Positions 12,304-21,921 of a stretch of DNA of 64,000 bases are shown here, piece by piece. Location: contig MU104862.1 in assembly GCA_014871385.1 (NCBI GenBank), forward strand, positions 1 to 64,000. Direction: 5' to 3'. The notes below the pieces were generated by a model, which worked only from the letters and a program-made list of their open reading frames with translations, did not search any database and was not told the DNA's origin. The stretch comes from Ceratodon purpureus (Eukaryota; Streptophyta; Bryopsida; Pseudoditrichales; Ditrichaceae). Made by a program: the position numbers and the translations under genes. Position 1 is the stretch's first letter. Each line of letters opens with the position of its first letter.

Positions 12304-12823
12304 GGGACACATGTAGCAGAGGTGACCTCCGGCTATGGCCCCGGGGAATTGAAGGGTGGGGGCAGGGTGACCCGGCGCTCACTGGGCGGGCAGCCCCATA
12401 GAATTTTTAATTTTTTTTTTTTAATTTTTTTTTTTTTTTTTTAAATTTACTTCGGAAAAAATAAAGGCTATAAAAACCAAAATTCAATGAGATCAACCCT
12501 AGCTACCCCGAGATCGTTGTTTTGAGTGAACCCTAAAATTACTTGACGGGCAACGGGTCCTACCGGACCCGTCGCCCTTATTCAAACCCTTCTCGCTCCG
12601 CTCGATGGGTTTGAAAAACCTTATATTATTCATGTAAATTTCTGAGACCATACGTCTCCAAAAAAAAGACGTTAAATTTTTTTTTTTAATTTTTAAAAAA
12701 AAAATAATGAAAGTTAGGGCTGCCCGGTGAGAGCTGCCCTTGCTGGATGTCGGGTCCTCCTGCCCCCGACCCCCCACTCCGCCGGGGCCATAGCCGGAGG
12801 TCACCTCTGCTACATTCATACCC
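12304..12823. mobile_element. Non-autonomous TIR element, copy 2 (8-bp TSD)
   Basis: Starts GGGACACATGTAGC and ends GCTACATTCATACCC. It is flanked by the direct duplication CGATACTC (12296-12303 and 12824-12831), which fixes both ends. It carries the same interior hairpins as the other copies and no ORF. It sits just beyond R copy 1, in sequence that remains alignable to the region after R copy 2. Confidence 0.85.
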
Positions 12824-12831
12824 CGATACTC

Positions 12832-13527
12832 TTTTCTGATACTGTACCATACATCAACAACTGTACAGTGTACACCGCAAATCGAGAGAAGCCGTATGTG
12901 AAGATTTCTAGAATGCTTCTTGTTCGTGGATCAACAATTTCGGAGGGTTCTCGTTCCGATATTAGTGGTCAAGGCAACACGGATATTCAGAGTTATTAGC
13001 AGATTGTAATTATGGTGTTCAGCCCCTAGGTTCCATAGATCCCTTGCGGCACTACAGGTATTCCAAGGTGTTTTCCCAAAATTTGGTACTAGGTGTTGCA
13101 ACGATGACATGGTAGTACTAAAGCTTGAACCATAGTGGACTCTACTGATCAGCCTAGAAGTCTGAGTCTATTACAAAATTACGACTAATATCATGAATTG
13201 TCAGCAGAGAACTATTCATCAACGGATGTAGTAGATTGGGTCCGTCATGCTTAAATTCACACTGCTTTCTGCTTGCCATGCCACAGTAGCTGATGTAGTC
13301 GTGCGAAATCAAGTATTAGGAACGTTTTTGAGACGGTTCCTGAAGTCTAATAGAATCTGAGAAGATATGATAAATAGTGTCCACATTGTGATCAAGTCTA
13401 ATGGAATCTGAGAAGATACTCGTAGTATTACAGTAGCTCAGAACTAAAATCATACGTAGACATAGGTCATTGATAATCTATATTCTCCTAGGTGAGAACA
13501 TGCTTAGTCATCTAGAAATTCGTGAAG
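12832..13527. other. No recognisable gene
   Basis: Many stops in all frames. A small internal duplication of the phrase TCTAATAGAATCTGAGAAGA (about 13347) recurs with changes near 13396. Nothing else is supported. Confidence 0.45.
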
Positions 13528-13623
13528 TTATGATGCACTTTAGAAATGATGGATTCAATTCCTACGTAAACCACGGAAAGTTTGAAGAGAGCTAGCTTTT
13601 ATTTAAGTTAATCGTTGACGTAC

Positions 13624-15013
13624 TTGCTATCCGTGCACGAGGCAATGAGGCGCGAACTTGTCGGATCTTGAGGAAGGCTTGCAATGCCATGTATTCGACC
13701 AACCTGGAGCACAGGCAAAACAGATAAACATGAGAGACAACTCATGTTGGACGCTGAGTTAAATATATCAGTTACGTCAACCAATCGCAATTGGTAGCCC
13801 AAGTCTTGGTACGATGCATCAAAGTTAGGACCCTCTAATACGCCTTGCATGTGAGATTACTCACCCCTTCAGCCGTTTCTTTTTGCTGAGGTGGGGTTTG
13901 CACCACAGGAACCTTCAGTTTTCTTGTGTCCCAAAATTTAACAATTCTGCAACTCAGGTTTGTATATCTCCATCAGAACATTGACATACTTCTACCATCA
14001 AAATCACATTGAGGTACATTTGTATATGATGCAAGGATTTAGTCGAGCCAAGAGGTTCTCACCCATCTGCCCCAACGGAAGTTGCAAGGATGCGTTCGTC
14101 TTGTTGATACAGCACAGCGGTAACACTCTGAGTTTCTCCCTGCAATCACACCCCGTTAATTCACTACACTATGATGAGCTATCAAGCCGAATTAATCCCA
14201 ATATGAATGAATTAATTGATTAATTAAGTAATTGATAAAACAAAAAAAATAAAAACCAGCAATCCAACAGTAGGTTTCCAAGAATCTGAATTGCTTAAGA
14301 GAGATGGTCGGAATACCTTTCTTCGACGGATGTTTTTACATCTCGGGGCAACATGGGTGTCCTTAATGCATGATACTGGCCTATAATCACAAGTTTTATA
14401 TTAGTATGCCATAACGTCTGATAAGTTGTAGGAAACACCCGACAACTGTATCAGCAGCGTCAACCAACAGCAGAATTGAAACAGAGAGGAGCAATAAAAT
14501 AGCTGTACACCAATTGTCCAACCTGAAAGAGCTTTCATTTGTGGAATTGGATGTCGAAGTCCGCAGGTCCCAAAGAGCTACACTTCCGTCCCTAGACCCT
14601 GAGGCAAAAAGTTCTGCAGTGAAACAAATTGTCAATGCTGACTTCTATGCTTCCATAACCTGGATCAGACATTCGTTCTCTAAAGATGGCTGACATAATT
14701 AGCATGGGCAGAACAATCGTATATTTGTAGACCAACAAGACCAACTCTTAAGTTAATAATCATTTGCAATGCATACACCTATCTAGATCTCAGAATAAAC
14801 CCCTCAGGCCTAACGCGAATGCGGTTCTTTGACAACTTTGAATGTGTGATAAGTTTCTCTTACAAAACACATCGCAACTGGAAACCGACGAAATCGATCG
14901 GAAAGGTCTAACTCACCTGCGTTGGATTGATGAGCACACAGTGGATTGACGCTGCCGGAGTGGCCTCTCATCACCCCCAAAGCCGCATGAGATTCAACAT
15001 CCCAGAGACGAAT
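13624..15013 (-). pseudogene. CDT2: CDT2/DTL WD40 protein fragment A (five exons)
   Basis: CDT2 is the WD40 substrate receptor of the CRL4 ubiquitin ligase that degrades PCNA-bound CDT1 and other replication-licensing factors. On the minus strand five exons with GT-AG borders follow protein order: 15013-14917 (IRLWDVESHAALGVMRGHSG), 14613-14523 (LFASGSRDGSVALWDLR), 14139-14063 (ETQSVTAVLYQQDERILATS), 13946-13865 (IVKFWDTRKLKVPVVQTPPQ) and 13703-13624 (VGRIHGIASLPQDPTSSRLI). Motif order matches plant CDT2 as I remember it. The N-terminal exons are missing because cassette 1 begins at 15252. The C-terminal exons are missing because the duplicated block starts near 13528. Individual exons look undamaged, but the gene is incomplete. 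Confidence 0.8.
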
Positions 15014-15251
15014 CTGCAATGGTCCATTGGAGCATTTGTATCTTAGTCTTGATTGGGAGAAATAGCTTGGTGGATCACACTGAATGCAGATTGATATCAA
15101 TCATTTCCTAGCTAACCGTAAGATAACTGCAACTAAGCGAAATATTTATTCAACCTCAGAAGAGGATACATTATGCGGATGGTTTAAAAGAATAAATTAC
15201 CTACTGATCTCCTGATGCTCTCAACATGCGTGTATTCCTAAAAGGGTATCC

Positions 15252-16184
15252 GACTAGATTAAATGTAATCCTCCCCTCCTACCGAGGCTCCTCTTGTACC
15301 GAGGCTCCCCTCCTACCGAGGCTCCTCTTGTACCGAGGCTCCCCTCCTACCGAGGCTCTCCTCGTATCGAGGCTCCTCGTAACGAGGCTCCTCGCACCGA
15401 CGCCACCTTCATGGACACGCACCGACGATCGCCCTCCGGCCGAGACCGTCTACACACACCGCACACACCTCGCGGTCCAATCCAACACAGGCTCCTCGTA
15501 TCGAGGCTCCTCGCACCGAGGCTCCTCCCACCGAGGCTCCTCGCACCGAGGCTCCTCGCACCGACGCCACCTTCATGGACACGCACCGACGATTGTCCTC
15601 CGGCCGAGACCGTCTACACACACCGCACACACCTCGCGGTCCAATCCTAGACAGGCTCCTCGTATCGAGGCTCCTCGCACCGAGGCTCCTCGCACCGACG
15701 CCACCTTCATGGACACGCACCGACGATCGCTCTCCGGCCGAGACCGTCTCCACACACCGCACACACCTCGCGGTCCAATCCAACACAGGCTCCTCGTATC
15801 GAGGCTCCTGGTAACGAGGCTCCTCGCACCGACGCCACCTTCATGGACACGCATCGACGATCGCCCTCCGGCCGAGACCGTCTACACACACCGCACACAC
15901 CTCGCGGTCCAATCCAACACAGGCTCCTCGTATCGAGGCTCCTCGTAACGAGGCTTCTCGCACCGACGCCACCTTCATGGACACGCATCGACGATCGCCC
16001 TCCGGCCGAGACCGTCTACACACACCGCACACACCTCGCGGTCCAATCCTAGACAGGCTCCTCGTATCGAGGCTCCTCGTAACGAGGCTCCTCGCACCGA
16101 CGCCACCGCACACACCTCGCGGTCCAATCCTAGACAGGCTCCTCGTATCGAGGCTCCTCGCACCGAGGCTCCTCGCACCGACGC
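15252..16184 (+). repeat. Cassette 1 upstream VNTR (134-bp units)
   Basis: Begins GACTAGATTAAATGTAATCC, then pyrimidine-rich 15-17-bp sub-repeats (CTCCCCTCCTACCGAGG), then five units marked by CACCTTCATGGACACG near 15408, 15572, 15706, 15840 and 15974, plus one shortened unit. A unit contains ACGATCGCCCTCCGGCCGAG, a CCAAT box (GCGGTCCAATCC) and two to five 15-bp sub-repeats carrying the short inverted motif CGAGG-CT-CCTCG. Much more GC-rich than the flanks. The unit is 134 bp, not a multiple of three, so open frames across it are by-products. Confidence 0.9.
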
Positions 16185-16239
16185 CACCTTCATGGACATC
16201 ATCGATGATCGCCGTCCGGCCGAGACGGTCTACACCTCT

Positions 16240-16320
16240 CCGACCAATCCAAGACGTGCACGTGTTCTACCCCTGCCCCTAACCCAGGAGTATAAAAGGA
16301 ACGCCCTCCCTCTCAGTCCT
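16240..16320 (+). promoter_or_regulatory. Cassette 1 core promoter
   Basis: CCAAT at 16244, the palindromic G-box/E-box core CACGTG at 16259-16264 and TATAAAAG at 16291-16298. Expected initiation is about 25-30 bp downstream, in CTCAGTCCTTCATTC. The sequence just upstream (16185-16255) is a diverged copy of the array unit, so the array seems to have grown from promoter-proximal sequence. Confidence 0.75.
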
Positions 16321-16540
16321 TCATTCTTGGAGGCGAGCACTTCAGGTGAGTTTCTCTCTTTCCTCTCTTTTTTTTGTTTTTGTTTTTGTTTTTGTTGTTT
16401 TTGTTGTTTTTGTTGCTCTTGTTGTTGTTGTTGTCGTGGTTTTTGTTTAAGGTGTTGAGAGATGTATTAAATTGTTTTTTTGTATGCATGGCAGTTTCGT
16501 TGCGGTAGAAGCAGTTTCAATTTCTGCAATAGTCGCCGAC

Positions 16541-16936
16541 ATGGACAGCGACAAGTCTTCTCTCGGGAAGTCGTCGAAGGTGTCCCAGGTGTCACGACCC
16601 GGGCGGAGGACGTCCACTCCATCTGCACGACCGTCGACGACGCCTGCTACGTCCTCGGGGCTGCAGAGGTGGCAGTATGCAATGGGGCTGCCAGTGGACG
16701 GAGTCGCCGACGTCGGGCAGTGGGCCATCGACGTCGGTCTTGCCCACGCCGACGGCGACGACAAGCGGGGCGCCAAGAGGACGAAGACGACGGAGCACGA
16801 GAAGTGGACGGGCACCACCTTCCGGATCCCCGACGATGGCGTCCCCTCCGACGACGGCGGAGAAACGAGCTCCCGAGGCGACGACGGTGAGGATCAGGAG
16901 GGGGCCGGGGAGGATCACGAGGGGGCCGGGGAGTAG
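16541..16936 (+). CDS. Cassette 1 gene: 131-aa unknown protein
   Basis: Single coding exon after a 5'-UTR exon ending CACTTCAG and a leader intron 16346-16494 (GTGAGT...GCATGGCAG, rich in GTTTTT repeats). The first ATG of the spliced leader is 16541. The protein has three parts: a Ser/Thr/Arg-rich, basic start (residues 1-39); a compact middle, GLQRWQYAMGLPVDGVADVG (40-59), followed by a short Asp/Lys/Arg stretch; and an acidic Gly/Asp/Glu tail ending with two GA(G/E)-type repeats. I see no signal peptide, membrane segment or known domain. A small nuclear or DNA-associated protein is conceivable from the charge layout only. It is identical in copies 3 and 6. Expression is unproven, but promoter, intron and frame are intact. 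Confidence 0.65.
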   Translation: MDSDKSSLGKSSKVSQVSRPGRRTSTPSARPSTTPATSSGLQRWQYAMGLPVDGVADVGQWAIDVGLAHADGDDKRGAKRTKTTEHEKWTGTTFRIPDDGVPSDDGGETSSRGDDGEDQEGAGEDHEGAGE

Positions 16937-17002
16937 GGGATTCAGTCGGTAGATCAGGAGCACTAGGCCTAGTAGGATACATGTTGAAGGAATGAGGACA
17001 TT

Positions 17003-17016
17003 GTGATTATAATCAC
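17003..17016. promoter_or_regulatory. Perfect 14-bp palindrome downstream of the cassette gene
   Basis: GTGATTATAATCAC is its own reverse complement and lies 67 bp after the stop codon. It recurs after all six cassette genes: at the equivalent distance in copies 2, 3, 5 and 6 (21500, 28216, 39460, 45158), and inside both inverted arms in copy 4 (33872, 34043). Function is unknown: a 3'-end signal, a protein site, or simply part of the shared flank. Confidence 0.5.
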
Positions 17017-18070
17017 TAAAAGCCGCTATTTTGTTAGTTTCAATCATTTTTGAGCAAGTTGAAAGCAGGTTTCTTTCATACTGTGATAAGTTAGATTACG
17101 GAAATAGTAGTTCAAAGATCTCATCTTATCAATGTTAACTGAGCAATTTTGTTGGAAGAAAAAGAAGGAGGATTCCTACTGATTTGAGCCTTAACATATT
17201 ATAGTTTTCATAGAAAAAAAAGAACCTGTAAACCTTTTTTAATTCTAATTCTCTTTCATCTAAATGTAAAAGAGTCTTTTTCATATTTTTTATTAAATCT
17301 AAAACTAATCAGACTAACACTATGATAGATATAGAAGAAATAATTTAATATGACAAAAAATAATAAAACAAAGTGAAGAAAATACACACATAATTATTCT
17401 TCTTATACCAAAAAATTTCCCATTTCTAAAAAAATTACAGGTCAACATTTTGCTTATGCTCCTTCAAATTTTAGGGTTTGTGACCATATCTTTTTAAAAT
17501 ATGAGTTGGAAAAAGAGACCCTACTATGCAACCATTAACTACTTTCTATAAGTATATGATCCATTCTACCAAATAAAATTGAAAATTTGTTTTATTCTAT
17601 TTCTTATTAACAAGAATGAGGTCTGGGGTCACTGGCTTGGGCACCCTGGTCACTGGCTCAGGCACCCCAGGTCACTCGATTGACAATCCTTGGTTGTTGA
17701 ATTGAGAATTGACAATCTGAACAGTGAATTCATATTGGTTTATTTTGTAAATGTTGCAAAAATGAATAAATTTCATCCACCATAACGTTTTTCAGTTATT
17801 TAAAGATGTTGTAGTAGGCCTATAAATTTAGAAATGTTATTTAAGGTAACAAATGTTCTTATTAGTTGTTATTTTAATTTTTAATCAACTAAATTATTAC
17901 TTGACAAGAATATTAATGAGTTGTTTCCACTTGAGTTCAAGACAAGAAAATGAAAAAAAAATATAAGTCTATGCATTAAATTTAATGAACGCATTGAAAG
18001 AAAAGTTATGTCCATCTCATCATATGGATCTCCAAAAATTTCAACATAATTCTAAATCTTAATGAAAAAC
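17017..18070. repeat. 3' flank of cassette 1, duplicated at 45172-46183
   Basis: AT-rich flank alignable with the sequence upstream of the HRD3 exons near cassette 6. By eye it carries more substitutions and indels than the other duplicated blocks. The match ends at AATCTTAATGAAA, exactly where the HRD3 exon starts in the other copy, so this is probably HRD3 intron sequence without its exon. It contains a plus-strand copy of the dispersed GGGGTCACTGGC repeat (17625-17735). Confidence 0.7.
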
Positions 18071-18986
18071 ATCAGAGAGGGTGAAGTTTTTAATGATTAT
18101 AACACCCGGACCATCATAAACTGAAAATCTGATTTTTCATAAGATCAAAAAACATTCAAGCTGAAAGAAGGATTTCACGGTGATACTTTTCTTCATACAG
18201 GCTGTACAAAAATGATAATCTCAGGGTGCCCGCATCCTGAGCAGGAGAGACATGTTACCTTTTGGAGGAGGATAGTGAGTTATTGTCTACTAGAACCAGC
18301 CGGTAGGTCCCCATTTGATATTGCTCAGATCCCCTGTGGACAGTGCACAAACTCTTTAACTCTCCTATCCATCATCACCTCAAGTACATATTTTGATTGG
18401 AATGCTTGAACCTTTGTTTCTATCCTTTCCTACCATGGGCAAGCCACTTTGATGACAACACTGAAAGCATGGCCTCACTTGTAAACTGTTTAACATGACT
18501 AGCAGCCACTTACAGAAGAAAGGTTAGAACTTAGATGTAAAAATACACCATTGAGAGTATTCAAACCTGTAGAAGTCTCCTAAGCATGTATGATAAAAGT
18601 GCAGAATTGTTTGAGGAAAATGGCATGGTCACATTCAACAATAGCTGGGTAAAATAAATAAATTGTAACAGAATTATCAGGACAACTGTGTTTCAGATCT
18701 GTCCAAATATGTAGTTATGGATTTACTGGTTTCTAAAAGAGTTCATCAAATGGAGCTCCAGTTAGCAAATAACCTATGCTAATGGATACTAAAATTTTCG
18801 TACACAACTCAGACATGAATGTTCGAAAATTAATACTCGAAAGCTGAACTCTCGCTCGACTGTATGTCATTACACAAGAACTTACGTAATATCATCAACT
18901 AACAAACTAGCAAGTCAAAGCCACGAATATTCGACCGTTATTTGATTGACAAACTTAAATGAAGTGCCCACGGACTAAATCCACAC
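18071..18986. other. No recognisable gene
   Basis: Mixed sequence. A plus-strand frame at 18212-18409 (65 aa, Cys-containing) has no recognisable motif. If the CDT2 fragment just downstream were complete, its next exon (the DGRYVLSGSSD-type WD repeat) should lie here, but I could not find it. Confidence 0.4.
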
Positions 18987-19739
18987 CTTGATGTAGAAAG
19001 ATCCAACCACATGCCCTGAGAAACTCCACACTACGCCCCGCTTCGGAAATGCACCATCGTACATGTAGATACTGAGCCAGGAGTGGTAGACAGGGTTAGA
19101 AACAGCAATAGATAGAAATTCGTGAAGTTATGATGCACTTTAGAAATGATGGATTCAATTCCTACGTAAACCACGGAAAGTTTGAAGAGAGCTAGCTTTT
19201 ATTTAAGTTAATCGTTGACGTACTTGCTATCCGTGCACGAGGCAATGAGGCGCGAACTTGTCGGATCTTGAGGAAGGCTTGCAATGCCATGTATTCGACC
19301 AACCTGGAGCACAGGCAAAACAGATAAACATGAGAGACAACTCATGTTGGACGCTGAGTTAAATATATCAGTTACGTCAACCAATCGCAATTGGTAGCCC
19401 AAGTCTTGGTACGATGCATCAAAGTTAGGACCCTCTAATACGCCTTGCATGTGAGATTACTCACCCCTTCAGCCGTTTCTTTTTGCTGAGGTGGGGTTTG
19501 CACCACAGGAACCTTCAGTTTTCTTGTGTCCCAAAATTTAACAATTCTGCAACTCAGGTTTGTATATCTCCATCAGAACATTGACATACTTCTACCATCA
19601 AAATCACATTGAGGTACATTTGTATATGATGCAAGGATTTAGTCGAGCCAAGAGGTTCTCACCCATCTGCCCCAACGGAAGTTGCAAGGATGCGTTCGTC
19701 TTGTTGATACAGCACAGCGGTAACACTCTGAGTTTCTCC
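18987..19739 (-). pseudogene. CDT2: CDT2/DTL fragment B (four exons)
   Basis: A near-identical copy of part of fragment A, offset 5,600 bp: exons 19739-19663, 19546-19465 and 19303-19224. It adds the next exon at 19071-18987 (IYMYDGAFPKRGVVWSFSGH, donor GTGTGG). The junction AGCAA + TATC gives SCTDSNIYMYDG, matching the plant CDT2 pattern SCxDNRIYLYN. Upstream exons are lost because the copy stops in the intron before exon 19739, where cassette 2 begins. It therefore complements fragment A on the C-terminal side. Confidence 0.8.
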
Positions 19740-19916
19740 CTGCAATCACACCCCGTTAATACACTACACTATGATGAGCTATCAAACCGAATTAATCCCA
19801 ATATGAATGAATGAATTAATTAATTAAGTAATTGATAAAACAAAAAAAATAAAAACCAGCAATCCAACAGTAGGAAACCAGGAATCTAAATTGCTTAAGA
19901 GAGATCGACAGAACCG

Positions 19917-20680
19917 GACTAGATTAAATGTAATCCTCCCCTCCTACCGAGGCTCCCCTCCTACAGAGGCTCCCCTCGTACCGAGGCTCCCCTCGTACCG
20001 AGGCTCCCCTCGTAACGAGGCTCCTCGCACCGACGCCACCTTCATGGACACGCACCGACGATCCCCCTCCGGCCGAGACCGTCTACACACACCGCACACA
20101 CCTCGCGGTCCAATCCTAGACAGGCTCCTCGTATCGAGGCTCCTCGTAACGAGGCTCCTCGCACCGAGGCCACCGCACACACCTCGCGGTCCAATCCAAC
20201 ACAGGCTCCTCGTATCGAGGCTCCTGGTAACGAGGCTCCTCGCACCGAGGCCACCGCACACACCTCGCGGTCCAATCCAACACAGGCTCCTCGTATCGAG
20301 GCTCCTGGTAACGAGGCTCCTCGCACCGACGCCACCTTCATGGACACGCATCGACGATCGCCCTCCGGCCGAGACCGTCTACACACACCGCACACACCTC
20401 GCGGTCCAATCCAACACAGGCTCCTCGTATCGAGGCTCCTCGTAACGAGGCTTCTCGCACCGACGCCACCTTCATGGACACGCATCGACGATCGCCCTCC
20501 GGCCGAGACCGTCTACACACACCGCACACACCTCGCGGTCCAATCCTAGACAGGCTCCTCGTATCGAGGCTCCTCGTAACGAGGCTCCTCGCACCGACGC
20601 CACCGCACACACCTCGCGGTCCAATCCTAGACAGGCTCCTCGTATCGAGGCTCCTCGCACCGAGGCTCCTCGCACCGACG
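19917..20680 (+). repeat. Cassette 2 upstream VNTR
   Basis: Same left junction, GACTAGATTAAATGTAATCC, here joined to CDT2 intron sequence (GAGAGATCGACAGAACCG). Three full-type units (TTCATGGACACG near 20041, 20337 and 20471) are mixed with at least three shortened units lacking the roughly 50-bp CACCTTCATGG...CTACACA half. Confidence 0.9.
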
Positions 20681-20736
20681 CCACCTTCATGGACATCATC
20701 GATGATCGCCGTCCGGCCGAGACGGTCTACACCTCT

Positions 20737-20817
20737 CCGACCAATCCAAGACGTGCACGTGTTCTACCCCTGCCCCTAACCCAGGAGTATAAAAGGAACG
20801 CCCTCCCTCTCAGTCCT
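20737..20817 (+). promoter_or_regulatory. Cassette 2 core promoter
   Basis: CCAAT at 20741, CACGTG at 20756-20761 and TATAAAAG at 20788-20795. Spacing is identical to cassette 1. Confidence 0.75.
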
Positions 20818-21037
20818 TCATTCTTGGAGGCGAGCACTTCAGGTGAGTTTCTCTCTTTCCTCTCTTTTTTTTGTTTTTGTTTTTGTTTTTGTTGTTTTTG
20901 TTGTTTTTGTTGCTCTTGTTGTTGTTGTCATTGTGGTTTTTGTTTAAGGTGTTGAGAGATGTATTAAATTGTTTTTTTGTATGCATGGCAGTTTCGTTGC
21001 GGTAGAAGCAGTTTCAATTTCTGCAATAGTCGCCGAC

Positions 21038-21433
21038 ATGGACAGCGACAAGTCTTCTCTCGGGAAGTCGTCGAAGGTGTCCCAGGTGTCACGACCCGGG
21101 CGGAGGACGTCCACTCCATCTGCACGACCGTCGACGACGCCTGCTACGTCCTCGGGGCTGCAGAGGTGGCAGTATGCAATGGGGCTGCCAGTGGACGGAG
21201 TCGCCGACGTCGGGCAGTGGGCCATCGACGTCGGTCTTGCCCACGCCGACGGCGACGACAAGCGGGGCGCCAAGAGGACGAAGATGACGGAGCACGAGAA
21301 GTGGACGGGCACCACCTTCCGGATCCCCGACGATGGCGTCCCCTCCGACGACGGCGGAGAAACGAGCTCCCGAGGCGACGACGGTGAGGATCAGGAGGGG
21401 GCCGGGGAGGATCACGAGGGGGCCGGGGAGTAG
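21038..21433 (+). CDS. Cassette 2 gene: 131-aa unknown protein
   Basis: Same structure as the cassette 1 gene. Leader intron 20843-20991, in which a GTTGTCATTGTGG variant replaces the GTTGTTGTCGTGG of copy 1 at equal length. The protein differs from copies 1, 3 and 6 by one residue, Thr83 to Met (ACG to ATG). The frame is intact. The 3' side forms a large inverted repeat (21483-21921) instead of running on into the long HRD3-type flank. Confidence 0.65.
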   Translation: MDSDKSSLGKSSKVSQVSRPGRRTSTPSARPSTTPATSSGLQRWQYAMGLPVDGVADVGQWAIDVGLAHADGDDKRGAKRTKMTEHEKWTGTTFRIPDDGVPSDDGGETSSRGDDGEDQEGAGEDHEGAGE

Positions 21434-21482
21434 GGGATTCAGTCGGTAGATCAGGAGCACTAGGCCTAGTAGGATACATGTT

Positions 21483-21921
21483 GAAGGAATGAGGACATTG
21501 TGATTATAATCACTAAAAGCCGCTATTTTGTTATTTTCAATCATTTTTGAGCAACTTGAAAGCAGGTTTCTTTCATACTATGATAAGTTAGATTACGGAA
21601 ATAGTAGTTCAAAGATCTCATCTTATCAATTTTAACTGAGCAATTTTGTTGGAAGAAAAAGAAGGAGGATTCCTACTGATTTGAGCCTTAACATATTATA
21701 GTTTTCATAGGGAAAAAAGAACCTGTAAACCTTTTTTAAATCTAATTCTCTTTCATCTAAATGTAAAAGAGTCTTTTTCATATTTTTTATTAAATCTAAA
21801 ACTAATCAGGCTAACACTAAGATAGATATAGAAGAAACCTGGTTTCAAGTTGCTCAAATATAATTGAAAATAACAAAATAGCGGCTTTTAGTGATTATAA
21901 TCACAATGTCCTCATTCCTTC
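21483..21921. repeat. Inverted repeat in the 3' flank of cassette 2
   Basis: Forward arm 21483-21568 (GAAGGAATGAGGACATTGTG...CAGGTTT) and inverted arm 21837-21921 (AACCTGGTTTCAAGTTGCTC...CATTCCTTC), with a spacer of about 270 bp. The two arms differ by only a few bases. Read through by transcription, this would fold into a stem of about 85 bp containing the 14-bp palindrome. Confidence 0.75.

Noticed and set aside
15252..16184. CRISPR-like appearance of regular repeats
   Set aside because: Units are contiguous tandem copies with no unique spacers, in a plant-like intron-containing context without cas genes.
16480..17047. Overlapping ORFs of 111-151 aa in other frames of the cassette gene, including Arg-rich and antisense frames
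   Set aside because: They start inside the intron or run antisense to the spliced CDS, follow its GC-rich codon composition, and do not use the promoter and splice structure.
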